A stretch of DNA of 64,000 bases from Anarhynchus alexandrinus. Lineage: Eukaryota > Chordata > Aves > Charadriiformes > Charadriidae. Below, in pieces: positions 52,384 to 64,000 of this stretch (its first letter is position 1; the number at the start of each line of letters is the position of its first letter). The stretch covers positions 3,965,562 through 4,029,561 of the forward strand of contig VUYV01000036.1 of NCBI GenBank assembly GCA_008711295.1, written 5' to 3'. A program made the translations under genes and the position numbers. Under the pieces are notes generated by a model. That model saw only the letters and a list, made by a program, of their open reading frames with translations. It was not told the DNA's origin and made no database searches.

Positions 52384-54336
52384 TCGGACTGGCCAATAGC
52401 CCTGGCTAGCAGATACGCTGCCAGACTGATGCACGTGGGAACAAGGCCAGTGACCGTCCTCGTTTATCATCTGTCCTCTCCTGTTCTGCAATGCTGCTGC
52501 TATCGGGGTCTCAGCCAGATGAACCCAACCTCCCTTCGGGATCTGTAAAAAGTATCGGAGGAGGGAGTTGCTTTCAGGACTGTTCCTGAGGTGTGCTCAG
52601 AGAGAAGATATGCTGTGCCGTGGGGCTGCTGCCCAGACTCTTTCCTATTTGTATGCAGAGCTTCTACATGGAGAAACAATGTACCGACATAGCTCTGCAA
52701 AGCTGGGTGAAATTCTTCAGCTGAATATTTTTTTCAGTGAGACAAAATTAAAAAAGAAAAAAAAAGGGATTCAGCAACACTGATATGTTTTGTGAACCCA
52801 CACCTTCTCTATTTGATGCTGTCTGCATTTTGTTTTAAAATGTCATTCATATTTACTCATTTTTAAGGAAATATTCAAGCTGAATTGTGTCCCTTCAAGA
52901 TGGACATCATAACCTGTTATATTAGAAATAATTTTTCATCCAACTTAATGACTTGTCCAAAAATGTGAGAAGTCTTTTTTAAAAAAATCCTATGAACATT
53001 TTAAAAATAATTTTACTGAGTTCTGAATATTCCATTACTTAAGATATGCAATTCAGAGTATCGAAGGGCCATTATCTGTACTGCAGACTCTATTAGTTAT
53101 CTTATAGATATGCATACAGATTTTTTATAATTAACATCATCAGCTGCAATAAAAGCAGCAAGCAGCTTTATTATTATTATCATCATTATCATTATTATTA
53201 TTAACATCATCATCATCATTACCCTTATTATCCTTGAAAATCCCTTAAAAACACCTGTTGATCCTCCTTTTTGTCTTTGGTTGGGTTCACTGCTTTTCAT
53301 TTGGATTCTGTTGCTAACAGTTCTATTCCCAGCCAATAAAAAATTACTGAAAAATCCCTCAAAGCTCATCTTCACATTCACATATAAAAGTGCTAAATAA
53401 GATTAAAATAGCGTCTCTGCATCCAATGCTTCTTTGCATTCAGCTAAATGCAATTTTTAAACTCAGCCCACCAATATTTTATCATCAAATGTATGATTAC
53501 CACACATTTTTATAAATGTTTTATAAAAAATAACTTTAAGATTTTAAAAAGTCATTTTTACTTTCTAAAAGATCCAGAATGAAATAATTTCTTGCCCCTA
53601 AAGGATTTAGAGATATGATACTCATATTTGAAATACTGTGCTGGAATCAAAGGTGAATCTCTGCCCATATTTAGATGCAAAGACCCACTTTGTCCCTGAG
53701 TGTAGCTGTACTGAAGCTACAAGTAAGCAAGCAAAATATTAAAGGTGATCTGTAAAAGAAAACAGTGCAAAGAAAATCCCCATTGAGTATATTCATGGAA
53801 GAATTAAGAATAGTTTAAAACTGTTTTTTAAATTATTTCAAAATCTTCAGTTACCTGAGAAAAATAATACCATAAATGGTTTGTAAGAAATGCTATGATG
53901 TACCAGCTAGATTTTAAAATTTTTCTTTCTGTGAAATACTTTGATGTGCTCTCTGGAACTCTGTCTCACATTTACTAAAAGTATCAGGGAAAAGGCCTTA
54001 ATGTGAGACTCTGCAAAATTCAACAAAAATTGTGACATTAACAGAGTCTTAAGCAGCCATTTGAGTAGACGACTGTATATGACAAGTCAGTTCTGCCCCA
54101 AACTTCATCTAGGCACTTGGACCAACCCTGTGAAGGAAATACTGCAGATCCGGCTATTCTTCCCAGTTTTAAACTAGATAGCCTGAGCTCCCAAATCAAT
54201 ATTTAAAAATTTAATGAGTTGTTTCGTGCTGAACAGCCTATCGCAGTCAAACCAAAATCCAAATTTATGTTAGTTAAGAAAAGGACTACTTTAGAAAGAA
54301 AGAAAGAAAAAAAAATTCAGGTCTATCAAAATCAGG
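52384..54336 (-). other. RIMS1: RIMS1 intron between the two duplicated blocks
   Basis: Unique sequence between the two duplications. It carries a TTA/TCA trinucleotide repeat at about 53167-53220, which encodes the Met/Ile run in one chance frame. No exon recognised. Confidence 0.55.
53167..53220. repeat. TTA/TCA trinucleotide microsatellite
   Basis: Imperfect run of tta and tca triplets over about 55 bases. Length is likely polymorphic. Confidence 0.85.
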
Positions 54337-57010
54337 CTAGATCATCTGACTCTAAACAAAGGAGGCTTTATTCTTCTGCGAGACAGGATTTCATTCCTGT
54401 GCCACGGAGTGAGAGCATTTTCCCTCTGGATGACTGCTGGTACTCTAAACCTTTCTACAAAATCCCACCAGTTCCAGAAAGTCACAAACTGTGGACCTGA
54501 TCAAGCAAGAAGTATATGAAGAGTAATAAAATTCAAGTTTAAGGCTGACATTCTTTTACAGACAGGCATTCATGTAGCTATGTTTAATGTGAAGACAGTA
54601 GACTTTTTTCCTCCTCTAGATAGTACTTTGGCATTGATCTATTTCCTTTTTCCGTCATAATTTTTATATTATTTCAACTCAGAGATTATATTTGCACAAA
54701 GTAAAACTTGTGAATGTGATGTGAATCAGATGAAAAAGCAAATAAAAATCCTATTTAAACAAAGCTCAGTTAAATATAGTCAGAATTATTAGAAGTTCTT
54801 TCTATAAAACATTTCATAAAAAATACAATAGAAACGTAACAGTGAAACCACACTTATTAAATGCATTTGACATATTTTGAAATTGTAGTTCTACAAGACA
54901 TGTATGTCACAGCTTAGCTAAAATCAAGCTTATACTTTTGGAAAGCAATAAATTCTCCTAAACCCTATGCTACTTATATATTGGAAGTAGCCCAAAGTAC
55001 AGTTGTTACTGCAGTAATACATCTGTTAAAAAATCTAGGGAGAAAGTGCAAATAGACAGAAAAGCAAATGAATACTTCTGAGTACAAGTCAACCAACTAC
55101 ATAACAGGAGACAAAGTCAAAATTTATATTTCAGGAAAAAGGAAAAGAGCCACATGTAACACTAACTCAACAGAGCGGCGGGACTTTGTTTGAAAATACT
55201 AGCCCTTATTAGGAAATCTTTTGGAAGATGAGTAACTGGAATTGAATTACGTTTCTATTAAGGGTAGTGAATTCCTCAGCTAGACGGCAACAGTAAATAA
55301 AAGAGAACATGCTTACATTCACTCAATAGTTTCAAAGAATTAAGTATCATTACTAGAACAAAGAGTTCCTCTTACAAAAATAATCAGGCCTTTTTCTTTG
55401 TTTTTAATGTCATTCTTCAACCATTTGTCCATTCCCCCCCCACCCCTGCTGCAGAGACATTTGGGTGCACGCGGGGTCGGTATGAAGCTTTTGCTGGGTT
55501 CAGGGGGGTGCTCTTTGCTGCCAGGGTGTCAGGTTTAGAGCCCTGATCCTGTCACGGTCCCTAAGGCACAATTACCATCCCTGCTGCTGCACTGCAGACT
55601 TTTTTTAGATTGGCTGAAAATAGAAAACCAGCTTAGTGTCGGTCTCCCTCCATTCTCTTTTTGTGCGACAGAGCCATTGTCCTCATAGCTCACCACAACT
55701 ATGCAAAGCGAGCTCTGATGGTCTGCTCTGGGAAAGAAATAACAGCCCGGAGAGGAAAGACTCTCACGGAGACAATACCGAACAAGGTGAATGGACGGAC
55801 CACCACACTTCTGCTGGGCTGCAGAAAGTTGCTTTTCAAGTACGCACAGCCTAATCTTAAGGAAAACATGTGCAAAGTGTGCAGTGTTAAGATAACAAAA
55901 CAGAGGTATCTGTAGTTAAGGAAGCTCATGTGTAAATGCTAAGTGTTCTTGAATGGGTAAACGCCTTATACAAGCAAATATTTGGAAATGCTCCTCTATG
56001 ACACGGTGAACAACAGGCGATATACAGAAGACTAAACTAAATATGTGGGTAACTGTACAGCTGTAAGACTCATGGTAGCTCTGACTTCCAAGATAATTTT
56101 CTGAATCTACCATTAGAAAATCTAAGATCTTGTAGCATTTCATCCGGATGAACAGGAGATGGCAATACAAAAGAAAAACATTGGGAAAGAAATCCTATGA
56201 AAACAGCACTGGGATGTTATGCTAGGTAAGAAACAAAAAAAGGGCTGTTTCATCCCTAGCATGCTAAATGCATTGAGAGGTTTAAGACACCTCTGTCTCT
56301 GTTCTGACTGTTAGAAACTTTATTGTAATTTTGAGACAAACACAAAATTTATTCATAACTAATTTATACCCGTTTGTTCTCATGCCACAGTTTCCGATGC
56401 TGTTGCCCTTTAGCTTCAAAAACTTCTGCCGTTTGGATGTTTACTCTCATTGCATTCTTACAGAACAATCATCTCCCTGGTCAACCTTTCATTTTTAGAG
56501 GCTGAACAAATCAGGCAATAAATCGTCCTTCAAGGTCCTGGTTCCCACAGAAATCCAGCATTCATTTTCTTGAATGCTGAGTGACCAGTATTCCGGATGA
56601 GCTGTCAGCTGTGCCTCATTCAATGATGTTAACATTTTCTTTGCTCTCCAAGGGAACACCTTGCCTGATGCACCCAGGATAGCATTTGCCTTTTCCCTGG
56701 CCAGGTCTCATCCATAGCTTATATTCATCTTGTGATTTTTCTTATACCCATGTCTTCCTCCTCCTACTGTTTTTATTTTTTTTAGGTGACAGCTCCCAGA
56801 TTGCATCTGGAAATCTTCATTAGTCATGCTGAAAGGAACGATCTTGCAATCTGCATCATCACATTTTATCCTAGTACTATTCTTCTGGTCCTCAAGTTCA
56901 TCAGTCCTTCCTCTATATCACCTGGAAGTGACATACTTTCCAAATCGGTATCATCAGCATATTCTAGCAGCATACATGCTACATGTCATTAAAATATTAA
57001 CGAGATCTGT
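54337..57010. repeat. Direct duplication B, first copy
   Basis: About 2674 bp, repeated at 57013-59681. Differences include a 2-base indel near 54580, T/C at 54635 against 57309, and a small complex indel near 55945 against 58619. It ends one base before the N at 57012 (57011 is an unmatched g). Confidence 0.95.
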
Positions 57011-57011
57011 G

Positions 57012-57012
57012 N
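57012..57012. other. Assembly gap (N) at duplication B junction
   Basis: Single N one base after the first copy of the 2.7-kb block and directly before the second. Confidence 0.95.
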
Positions 57013-59681
57013 CTAGATCATCTGACTCTAAACAAAGGAGGCTTTATTCTTCTGCGAGACAGGATTTCATTCCTGTGCCACGGAGTGAGAGCATTTTCCC
57101 TCTGGATGACTGCTGGTACTCTAAACCTTTCTACAAAATCCCACCAGTTCCAGAAAGTCACAAACTGTGGACCTGATCAAGCAAGAAGTATATGAAGAGT
57201 AATAAAATTCAAGTTTAAGGCTGACATTCTTTTACAGACAGGCATTCATGTAGCTGTTTAATGTGAAGACAGTAGACTTTTTTCCTCCTCTAGATAGTAC
57301 TTTGGCATCGATCTATTTCCTTTTTCCGTCATAATTTTTATATTATTTCAACTCAGAGATTATATTTGCACAAAGTAAAACTTGTGAATGTGATGTGAAT
57401 CAGATGAAAAAGCAAATAAAAATCCTATTTAAACAAAGCTCAGTTAAATATAGTCAGAATTATTAGAAGTTCTTTCTATAAAACATTTCATAAAAAATAC
57501 AATAGAAACGTAACAGTGAAACTACACTTATTAAATGCATTTGACATATTTTGAAATTGTAGTTCTACAAGACATGTATGTCACAGCTTAGCTAAAATCA
57601 AGCTTATACTTTTGGAAAGCAATAAATTCTCCTAAACCCTATGCTACTTATATATTGGAAGTAGCCCAAAGTACAGTTGTTACTGCAGTAATACATCTGT
57701 TAAAAAATCTAGGGAGAAAGTGCAAATAGACAGAAAAGCAAATGAATACTTCTGAGTACAAGTCAACCAACTACATAACAGGAGACAAAGTCAAAATTTA
57801 TATTTCAGGAAAAAGGAAAAGAGCCACATGTAACACTAACTCAACAGAGCGGCGGGACTTTGTTTGAAAATACTAGCCCTTATTAGGAAATCTTTTGGAA
57901 GATGAGTAACTGGAATTGAATTACGTTTCTATTAAGGGTAGTGAATTCCTCAGCTAGACGGCAACAGTAAATAAAAGAGAACATGCTTACATTCACTCAA
58001 TAGTTTCAAAGAATTAAGTATCATTACTAGAACAAAGAGTTCCTCTTACAAAAATAATCAGGCCTTTTTCTTTGTTTTTAATGTCATTCTTCAACCATTT
58101 GTCCATTCCCCCCCCACCCCTGCTGCAGAGACATTTGGGTGCACGCGGGGTCGGTATGAAGCTTTTGCTGGGTTCAGGGGGGTGCTCTTTGCTGCCAGGG
58201 TGTCAGGTTTAGAGCCCTGATCCTGTCACGGTCCCTAAGGCACAATTACCATCCCTGCTGCTGCACTGCAGACTTTTTTTAGATTGGCTGAAAATAGAAA
58301 ACCAGCTTAGTGTCGGTCTCCCTCCATTCTCTTTTTGTGCGACAGAGCCATTGTCCTCATAGCTCACCACAACTATGCAAAGCGAGCTCTGATGGTCTGC
58401 TCTGGGAAAGAAATAACAGCCCGGAGAGGAAAGACTCTCACGGAGACAATACCGAACAAGGTGAATGGACGGACCACCACACTTCTGCTGGGCTGCAGAA
58501 AGTTGCTTTTCAAGTACGCACAGCCTAATCTTAAGGAAAACATGTGCAAAGTGTGCAGTGTTAAGATAACAAAACGGAGGTATCCGTAGGTAAGGAAGAT
58601 CATGTGTAAATGCTAAGTGTTGAACATGTAAATGCCTTATACAAGCAAATATTTGGAAATGCTCCTCTATGACACGGTGAACAACAGGCGATATACAGAA
58701 GACTAAACTAAATATGTGGGTAACTGTACAGCTGTAAGACTCATGGTAGTTCTGACTTCCAAGATAATTTTCTGAATCTACTATTAGAAAATCTGAGATC
58801 TTGTAGCATTTCATCCGGATGAACAGGAGATGGCAATACAAAAGAAAAACATTGGGAAAGAAATCCTATGAAAACAGCACTGGGATGTTATGCTAGGTAA
58901 GAAACAAAAAAAGGGCTGTTTCATCCCTAGCATGCTAAATGCATTGAGAGGTTTAAGACACCTCTGTCTCTGTTCTGACTGTTAGAAACTTTATTGTAAT
59001 TTTGAGACAAACACAAAATTTATTCATAACTAATTTATACCCGTTTGTTCTCATGCCACAGTTTCCGATGCTGTTGCCCTTTAGCTTCAAAAACTTCTGC
59101 CGTTTGGATGTTTACTCTCATTGCATTCTTACAGAACAATCATCTCCCTGGTCAACCTTTCACTTTTAGAGGCTGAACAAACCAGGCAATAAATCGTCCT
59201 TCAAGGTCCTGGTTCCCACAGAAATCCAGCATTCATTTTCTTGAATGCTGAGTGACCAGTATTCCGGATGAGCTGTCAGCTGTGCCTCATTCAATGATGT
59301 TAACATTTTCTTTGCTCTCCAAGGGAACACCTTGCCTGATGCACCCAGGATAGCATTTGCCTTTTCCCTGGCCAGGTCTCATCCATAGCTTATATTCATC
59401 TTGTGATTTTTCTTATACCCATGTCTTCCTCCTCCTACTGTTTTTATTTTTTTTAGGTGACAGCTCCCAGATTGCATCTGGAAATCTTCATTAGTCATGC
59501 TGAAAGGAACGATCTTGCAATCTGCATCATCACATTTTATCCTAGTACTATTCTTCTGGTCCTCAAGTTCATCAGTCCTTCCTCTATATCACCTGGAAGT
59601 GACATACTTTCCAAATCGGTATCATCAGCATATTCTAGCAGCATACATGCTACATGTCATTAAAATATTAACGAGATCTGT
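57013..59681. repeat. Direct duplication B, second copy
   Basis: About 2669 bp, starting directly after the N at 57012 and leading into unique sequence at 59682. It carries the longest ATG-started frame of the window (minus, 58209-58841, 210 codons). The first copy interrupts that frame, which argues against coding function. Confidence 0.95.
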
Positions 59682-62600
59682 CTGTGGTTTTTTTCATAGA
59701 AACTCAACCAGTAAGCACTCTCTGGCTCTTGTTTTTTAATAAAACCAGCTGATGCCTCCCTCCTAACCAGTTTCTTCCTGACATCCAGTACTCCTTACTG
59801 ATCTCCATGCTTTCCATTCAGTCTAATAATAATAAATGATTTATTGAAGTCTAGGTAAAAGAAGTCTTTTGAACTTTCATCTAGCAATCAGCTAGCAATC
59901 AACAAAAAAAACAACTCAGAGGTTATGAGGTAAAAGAAACACGCTCAGAAATGTATCCTTGTCATGGTTTATAATTAAGACTCAATCAATCAAAATGAAA
60001 TGTGGGGAAAAAAAAAACAACCCAAAACAGCCTGACCACTGCAAGAAAAGGTTGTCACGAGCCTTGTAAAAGAGTAACAAAATTATTTCCCCAACTTAAT
60101 GAAAGTTAATGAAAGTTAAACTTAATGAAAGAAGCAATGGCTTTCTCAAGAAAGACACCAAACAGCTCCTCCTTATCACAAAAGCCTCCATTCAACAGCA
60201 TATTTTAGTTCTGATTTATTATCTGTTTCATCTGTCCATATTATCTAGACCTGTATGAAATCTCTTGTTGTATCATAAAATTACTACATGGATGGACAGA
60301 AAATTATCCCTGCTGGCATTACTGAACAAAGACTGCAAATACGAAAAACAGATTTTTTTTTTCTAGTAGTGTCTGCTCTGAAATGATGTAGCCCTGAGCC
60401 TGGATGATTGCTTTATTCTGCTTAATTTCCATGTTTCCCAGGCAGTGTTATTTTTACCACAGCGTAGTGGTGCTTGCTAAGTCACTAAGTACCTCCAGTG
60501 AACCATCATATTCTCCATCACTAGAGGACATTTTGTGTAATGGACGGGGTTGTCTTTTCTAAATGTTTACCTAAACTTTGGTCATCCAACAAAACCATGA
60601 GAGAAAGCCTTCTTAAGATCAGTCTTAGAAGGTGAAATGTGGGGCAGTCAACCAGATGAAGAAGTATTCTTAAAGCAAGAGTGAGCACACAAATGGGGCG
60701 CAGCTATACTGTGGAGTACAAGATCATCAGGACTTCACTGCTCAATGACAAGTTAGATGATGGTATCTTTTAAAAAATTGGGAATTTGGAATTTAATTCA
60801 AAACAACATATAGAAAGTCGCTTCTTTAATGGGAAAATTACAGAAAATACACTGTAGCTGGGAATTCCGTGTGAGGACGTGCAATATTTACATAGGAAAT
60901 AACTTATAAGATTGTCATGTGGTTTTGCTCAGGTTGCCAGTTACTTCCTGAGGGAAGCTGTCAATCACTTAAAGATTCCTTCAAAGTCTCCAGTTCACAG
61001 ATGCACATAAGTGAACAGAGTCTTTTTTTCACTCTGTTTTCACCTTGTGACAATACTTGATTTCAGCTGCACTTCATGGTATGTAACCTCTCTCTGAAAC
61101 ATTAATGCCTATGACTTCATTGCAGGTTGTTGATGTTAAACACCACAAAAAGAAGATGGACAGCAAATAACTTTGGTTCTTACATAGAAATATCTCATTG
61201 TGGTCCATACCTTAAGCATGGCAAGCTATTTCCATTTAGAAAAATGACCCGATTATCAGTGTAAAATGCGACTGGACAAGCTCCCCATTCTTCCAAGCTC
61301 CTGAGCTCTCCTTCTCTGCATCTCTTCTGCTCTCATCTGTTTTGAGCCAGTAATGGGAACAATATACAATACCCCAGGCAAAGCCTCACTTCTGTCTTAT
61401 ATGAGATCACTAATGCTTCTCAAGACATGTCAATGGAAAACTAGTCAGAATACCACCATTAATGGTGCTGAGCACCTTGGAAAATAAAAGTAGTCTCAAA
61501 GAACTCATTCTCGGGAAAAAAAAATAGAGCCCACATCTCAAAAAGCTCACCAGTCGCATCTCTGGTAGTTTTGTTCATATTTATCTCAAAGCTGGTATTT
61601 TCAGTCTTTCTGTATGTACTGGTTATCGTGTTTTGGATATCTTAATTAAGTAAACACTCCTAAATTTTGTAACTCCTTTTAAACTCTTATTCTTAATGCT
61701 TTTGACAGAAAAGTTGGCTTCCACTAGAAGTGGCTAAAGAATGAAAATCCTCTAAGACCTTCAATAAAACAAACAAAACCACAGCCAGCCATCCTCTCCA
61801 TTTGCCTTAAAAAGAAAAATCTGTCTGGCTGACTCAGCAGGCAATTGCATCAGACTGAATACGTCATAGAGGTGTGACACTACTAAATCTCTGATAGCAA
61901 GCTGGTGAAGATATAGTGTCAGAATGGTTGCAAAGCACTGTTAGGCCTTAAAAAGAACAAGAAAAGTGTCCTCCTGCTAGCAGATGACCTTTCTGAACCT
62001 CTATCTGCTGACCAGGGGTTAGAAAGCAAAAGGGGAGAACCCTTTCACCTTCTTAAGGCACGCCTTTGCATCTACCACAAGAACTGAGAGGGATCCAGGG
62101 ATGGGAATACTTCTGTTTATCTGAGATTGAGCTTTTCTTTTTCTCCAGATCTCACCTCACTGCTGATAGCCCTACCATTACCTCCATCTACTTTGAAATG
62201 CATTATTATGTCTCTATTCATGGTACAAATTCTGTAATAAAACTCTTTCCTTCTAGGGCAGCATTTTTTATCTGTTTCAAAACAAACCCAGAACCCCAAA
62301 TCAAAATCCAGTATCATCAATACTGCCCTCAGTCACTCATTGGTCGGGAAACTGTAACATAAAAGCATCTGTACGGGAACTGACTTATCAGAAATTAAGA
62401 CGATCACAGAATCATAGAATAGATTATGATTTCCTATCATATCCTATCATATCCTATGATTTAAATAATATCCTATGATTTAAAGTTTAATTGCTGTAAT
62501 TATTTAGAAAATCTGCAATTATATATTTTTTATATATGTATGCATTTACAAAAATTAGGCTGGCAAAGAAAGCTAGCAAAGTTGGACTATAAATAAAATT

Positions 62601-64000
62601 GTACAGAATATGGCACTATTTTTCATTCTTCTGTGGTCTTTCTGGGGGTTTCCTTTCTTCTTTTTTTTTCTTTTCTTCTTTTTAACTGTGATAGCAGAGC
62701 TGGATTTTCATCAGGAATACTGCCAGCAGATTACAAGCTTTTTTTGATGAACTATAAAATCTATCCAATTTGTGGGCACAATGAACAAATCACAGTAAGC
62801 ACGGGTTTCATTATTTCAGTGAATAGTTTCTAAAAGTATTATGAAATCTTAAATGTAATCGAAAGGAAGGTGCAGCAGAAATATATACTTTTCCTTGCAG
62901 ATTTACATAAAACCGTATTCTTTCACTGACAATCTTATGACACATATTCAGAATAAGTATTTTCCAACAGCACTGAACAAGGGTGGACAAAATAATGTGA
63001 TTACCAGTCCTTCTAAATCTAATGTAAAAGTGGATCTGCCCCATATATGCAAAGAGGTCCATGTGTTTATATATAGACACATACGTGCATGCACAGGCTC
63101 ACACACACACACTCCTTTTTTAATCAAAAAGAAAATCTACTCTTAGAAATAATAGCTACCTAGTAGCAGTTTCATGCACACCACTTCTATTTTTACGCAA
63201 GATTAAACCTGTGCAGTATGCTAAAACCAAGAATTATCAACAAAAAGTTGAATTCAGCCCATACTGACCATTTTTTCAAATGAAAAAAAGCAAGCTGGAA
63301 GTTAATTTTACTGGTTTTGAAGACAGTAGTAAACTAGAATTTCAGATCTACATGTTCCACAAAAATACAGAATCTCCAATTTTCAAGAACTATCTGACCT
63401 TTTATTTTATTTCTGATCTTCTATTTTGAGCTTTCAGAAATAAATAACTATGTATGTCACGCGTACCTGACTTACAATCGTGCAAGTCATAGGAAAAAAT
63501 ATTTTAAGCTGACCAATTCAGGAAAAACTATGGAGGCTACACATATATTTCTGTATTTTTTATACTTCTTTTAAAATACATGCTCTGTGTCAACAGCACA
63601 CCTTCGGTCACTGAAGAACTGTAGCAGAAGTTCATACCTGGCACCACTCTTGTGGAGGACCGTACACTTCTACACCAGTTTTCAAACTTCAGAATTTGGC
63701 TATTAGAACCAATTTTCACATAATCAATTTTAAGGACCTAGTTTATATTATAAAGTCAACCTAATTATTTTTTTTTAAATTCTGAATAGTGGAGACACTA
63801 TTCATTTACTTAGGCACAACACATTAAAGTGAATTAGACCTTTTTAGATTTCTCCTCCCCTCTTGTACACTACAGGAAGGAAGGAAAGCGTGTCCCTGAT
63901 TTAGGCCATCAGTATTAAGTCTCCAACAATGTTTTTTCTTTGGAAAACCTATCAAGTCTCACATGTATATTGTTCTAAAAAATGCATTAATTCAACTCAC
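59682..64000 (-). other. RIMS1: RIMS1 intron, distal part
   Basis: AT-rich unique sequence to the window edge. It has short direct repeats of taatgaaagt near 60097-60130, the CR1-tail-like repeat near 62402-62483 and a CA run near 63100-63113. No exon recognised. Confidence 0.5.
62402..62483 (-). repeat. CR1-tail-like sequence with short tandem repeat
   Basis: The run gatcacagaatcatagaata looks like the inverted CR1 tail. It is followed by repeated units of about 10 bases (cctatcatat, three copies with variation) and then two copies of atcctatgattta. Expansion of the CR1 3' tail repeat is a plausible origin. Confidence 0.5.

Larger units (their letters stand above)
15180..64000 (-). other. 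RIMS1: RIMS1 transcription unit, 3' part (partial gene)
   Basis: This is the 3' portion of RIMS1, read right to left. Five coding exons at 26945-27086, 21910-22022, 19010-19111, 17794-17933 and 17213-17431 join in one frame of 716 nt. The intron phases are 1, 2, 1, 1 and 0, and every intron is GT-AG. The product is the active-zone scaffold RIM1, which tethers synaptic vesicles through Rab3 and Munc13, recruits calcium channels and primes release. Only the linker before C2B, the C2B domain and the C-terminal tail are encoded here. The zinc finger, PDZ and C2A parts must lie beyond base 64000. That the gene continues through 27.1-64 kb is inferred from the missing upstream exons; no exon was found there. 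The 3' boundary is a prediction from a poly(A) signal. Confidence 0.85.

Noticed and set aside
55636..55919. Overlapping plus-strand frames of 72 and 84 codons, seen again at 58310-58589
   Set aside because: Their repetition comes from the block duplication. There is no family similarity or splice context, so the duplication does not count as conservation.
58209..58841. 210-codon minus-strand open frame, the longest in the window
   Set aside because: The near-identical first copy of the block (around 55530-56170) breaks the frame by small indels and stops. The translation shows no domain and the base composition is that of the surrounding non-coding DNA.
1..64000. CRISPR arrays, bacterial operons, tRNA or rRNA genes
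   Set aside because: None was seen. The spliced RIMS1 exons and CR1 repeats show nuclear DNA of a vertebrate, very likely a bird.

Overview
The window looks like a piece of a bird genome. The evidence is several 5'-truncated CR1 LINE copies with the typical 3' tail built on ATTCTATG, a low repeat load, and long AT-rich introns with small, well-spaced exons. The one gene I can prove is the 3' end of RIMS1 (RIM1, regulating synaptic membrane exocytosis 1), a presynaptic active-zone scaffold, on the minus strand. Five consecutive coding exons can be read, each with canonical splice sites and matching phases: 26945-27086, 21910-22022, 19010-19111, 17794-17933 and 17213-17431. Together they give 716 nt, one continuous frame ending in a TAG stop. 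They encode the serine-rich linker and the whole C-terminal C2B domain. The protein ends in TGPPCIRS, which separates RIMS1 from its paralogue RIMS2 as I remember the family.

Layout by region. 1-8.27 kb: intergenic DNA downstream of RIMS1, with no gene seen and two assembly gaps. 8.27-9.48 kb: a strong orphan CpG island carrying a 19-bp minisatellite. 9.48-15.18 kb: intergenic DNA without a recognisable gene. 15.18-17.21 kb: probable RIMS1 3' UTR, ending near an AATAAA hexamer at 15200-15205. 17.2-27.1 kb: the five exons and four introns, with CR1 fragments. 27.1-64 kb: inferred RIMS1 intron, at least 37 kb, in which I found no further convincing exon. It holds a CpG-enriched patch (about 36.75-38.55 kb), a GC-richer unexplained block (31.3-32.3 kb), microsatellites and two large near-identical direct duplications.

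The most striking structures are those duplications, about 2.1 kb (48138-50266 / 50268-52383) and about 2.7 kb (54337-57010 / 57013-59681). Each has a single N (or an N plus one unmatched base) exactly at the junction, and each differs only by scattered SNPs and small indels. They look like two haplotypes of one locus placed side by side by the assembler (false duplication), not real tandem duplications. A smaller example lies around the N at 3719.

In mammals RIMS1 is followed in the same orientation by KCNQ5. If that order holds here, the CpG island lies between the two genes and could be the promoter of an unannotated transcript. No exon of KCNQ5 was recognised. I found no convincing new biological system. 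Most long reading frames are chance frames in non-coding DNA.
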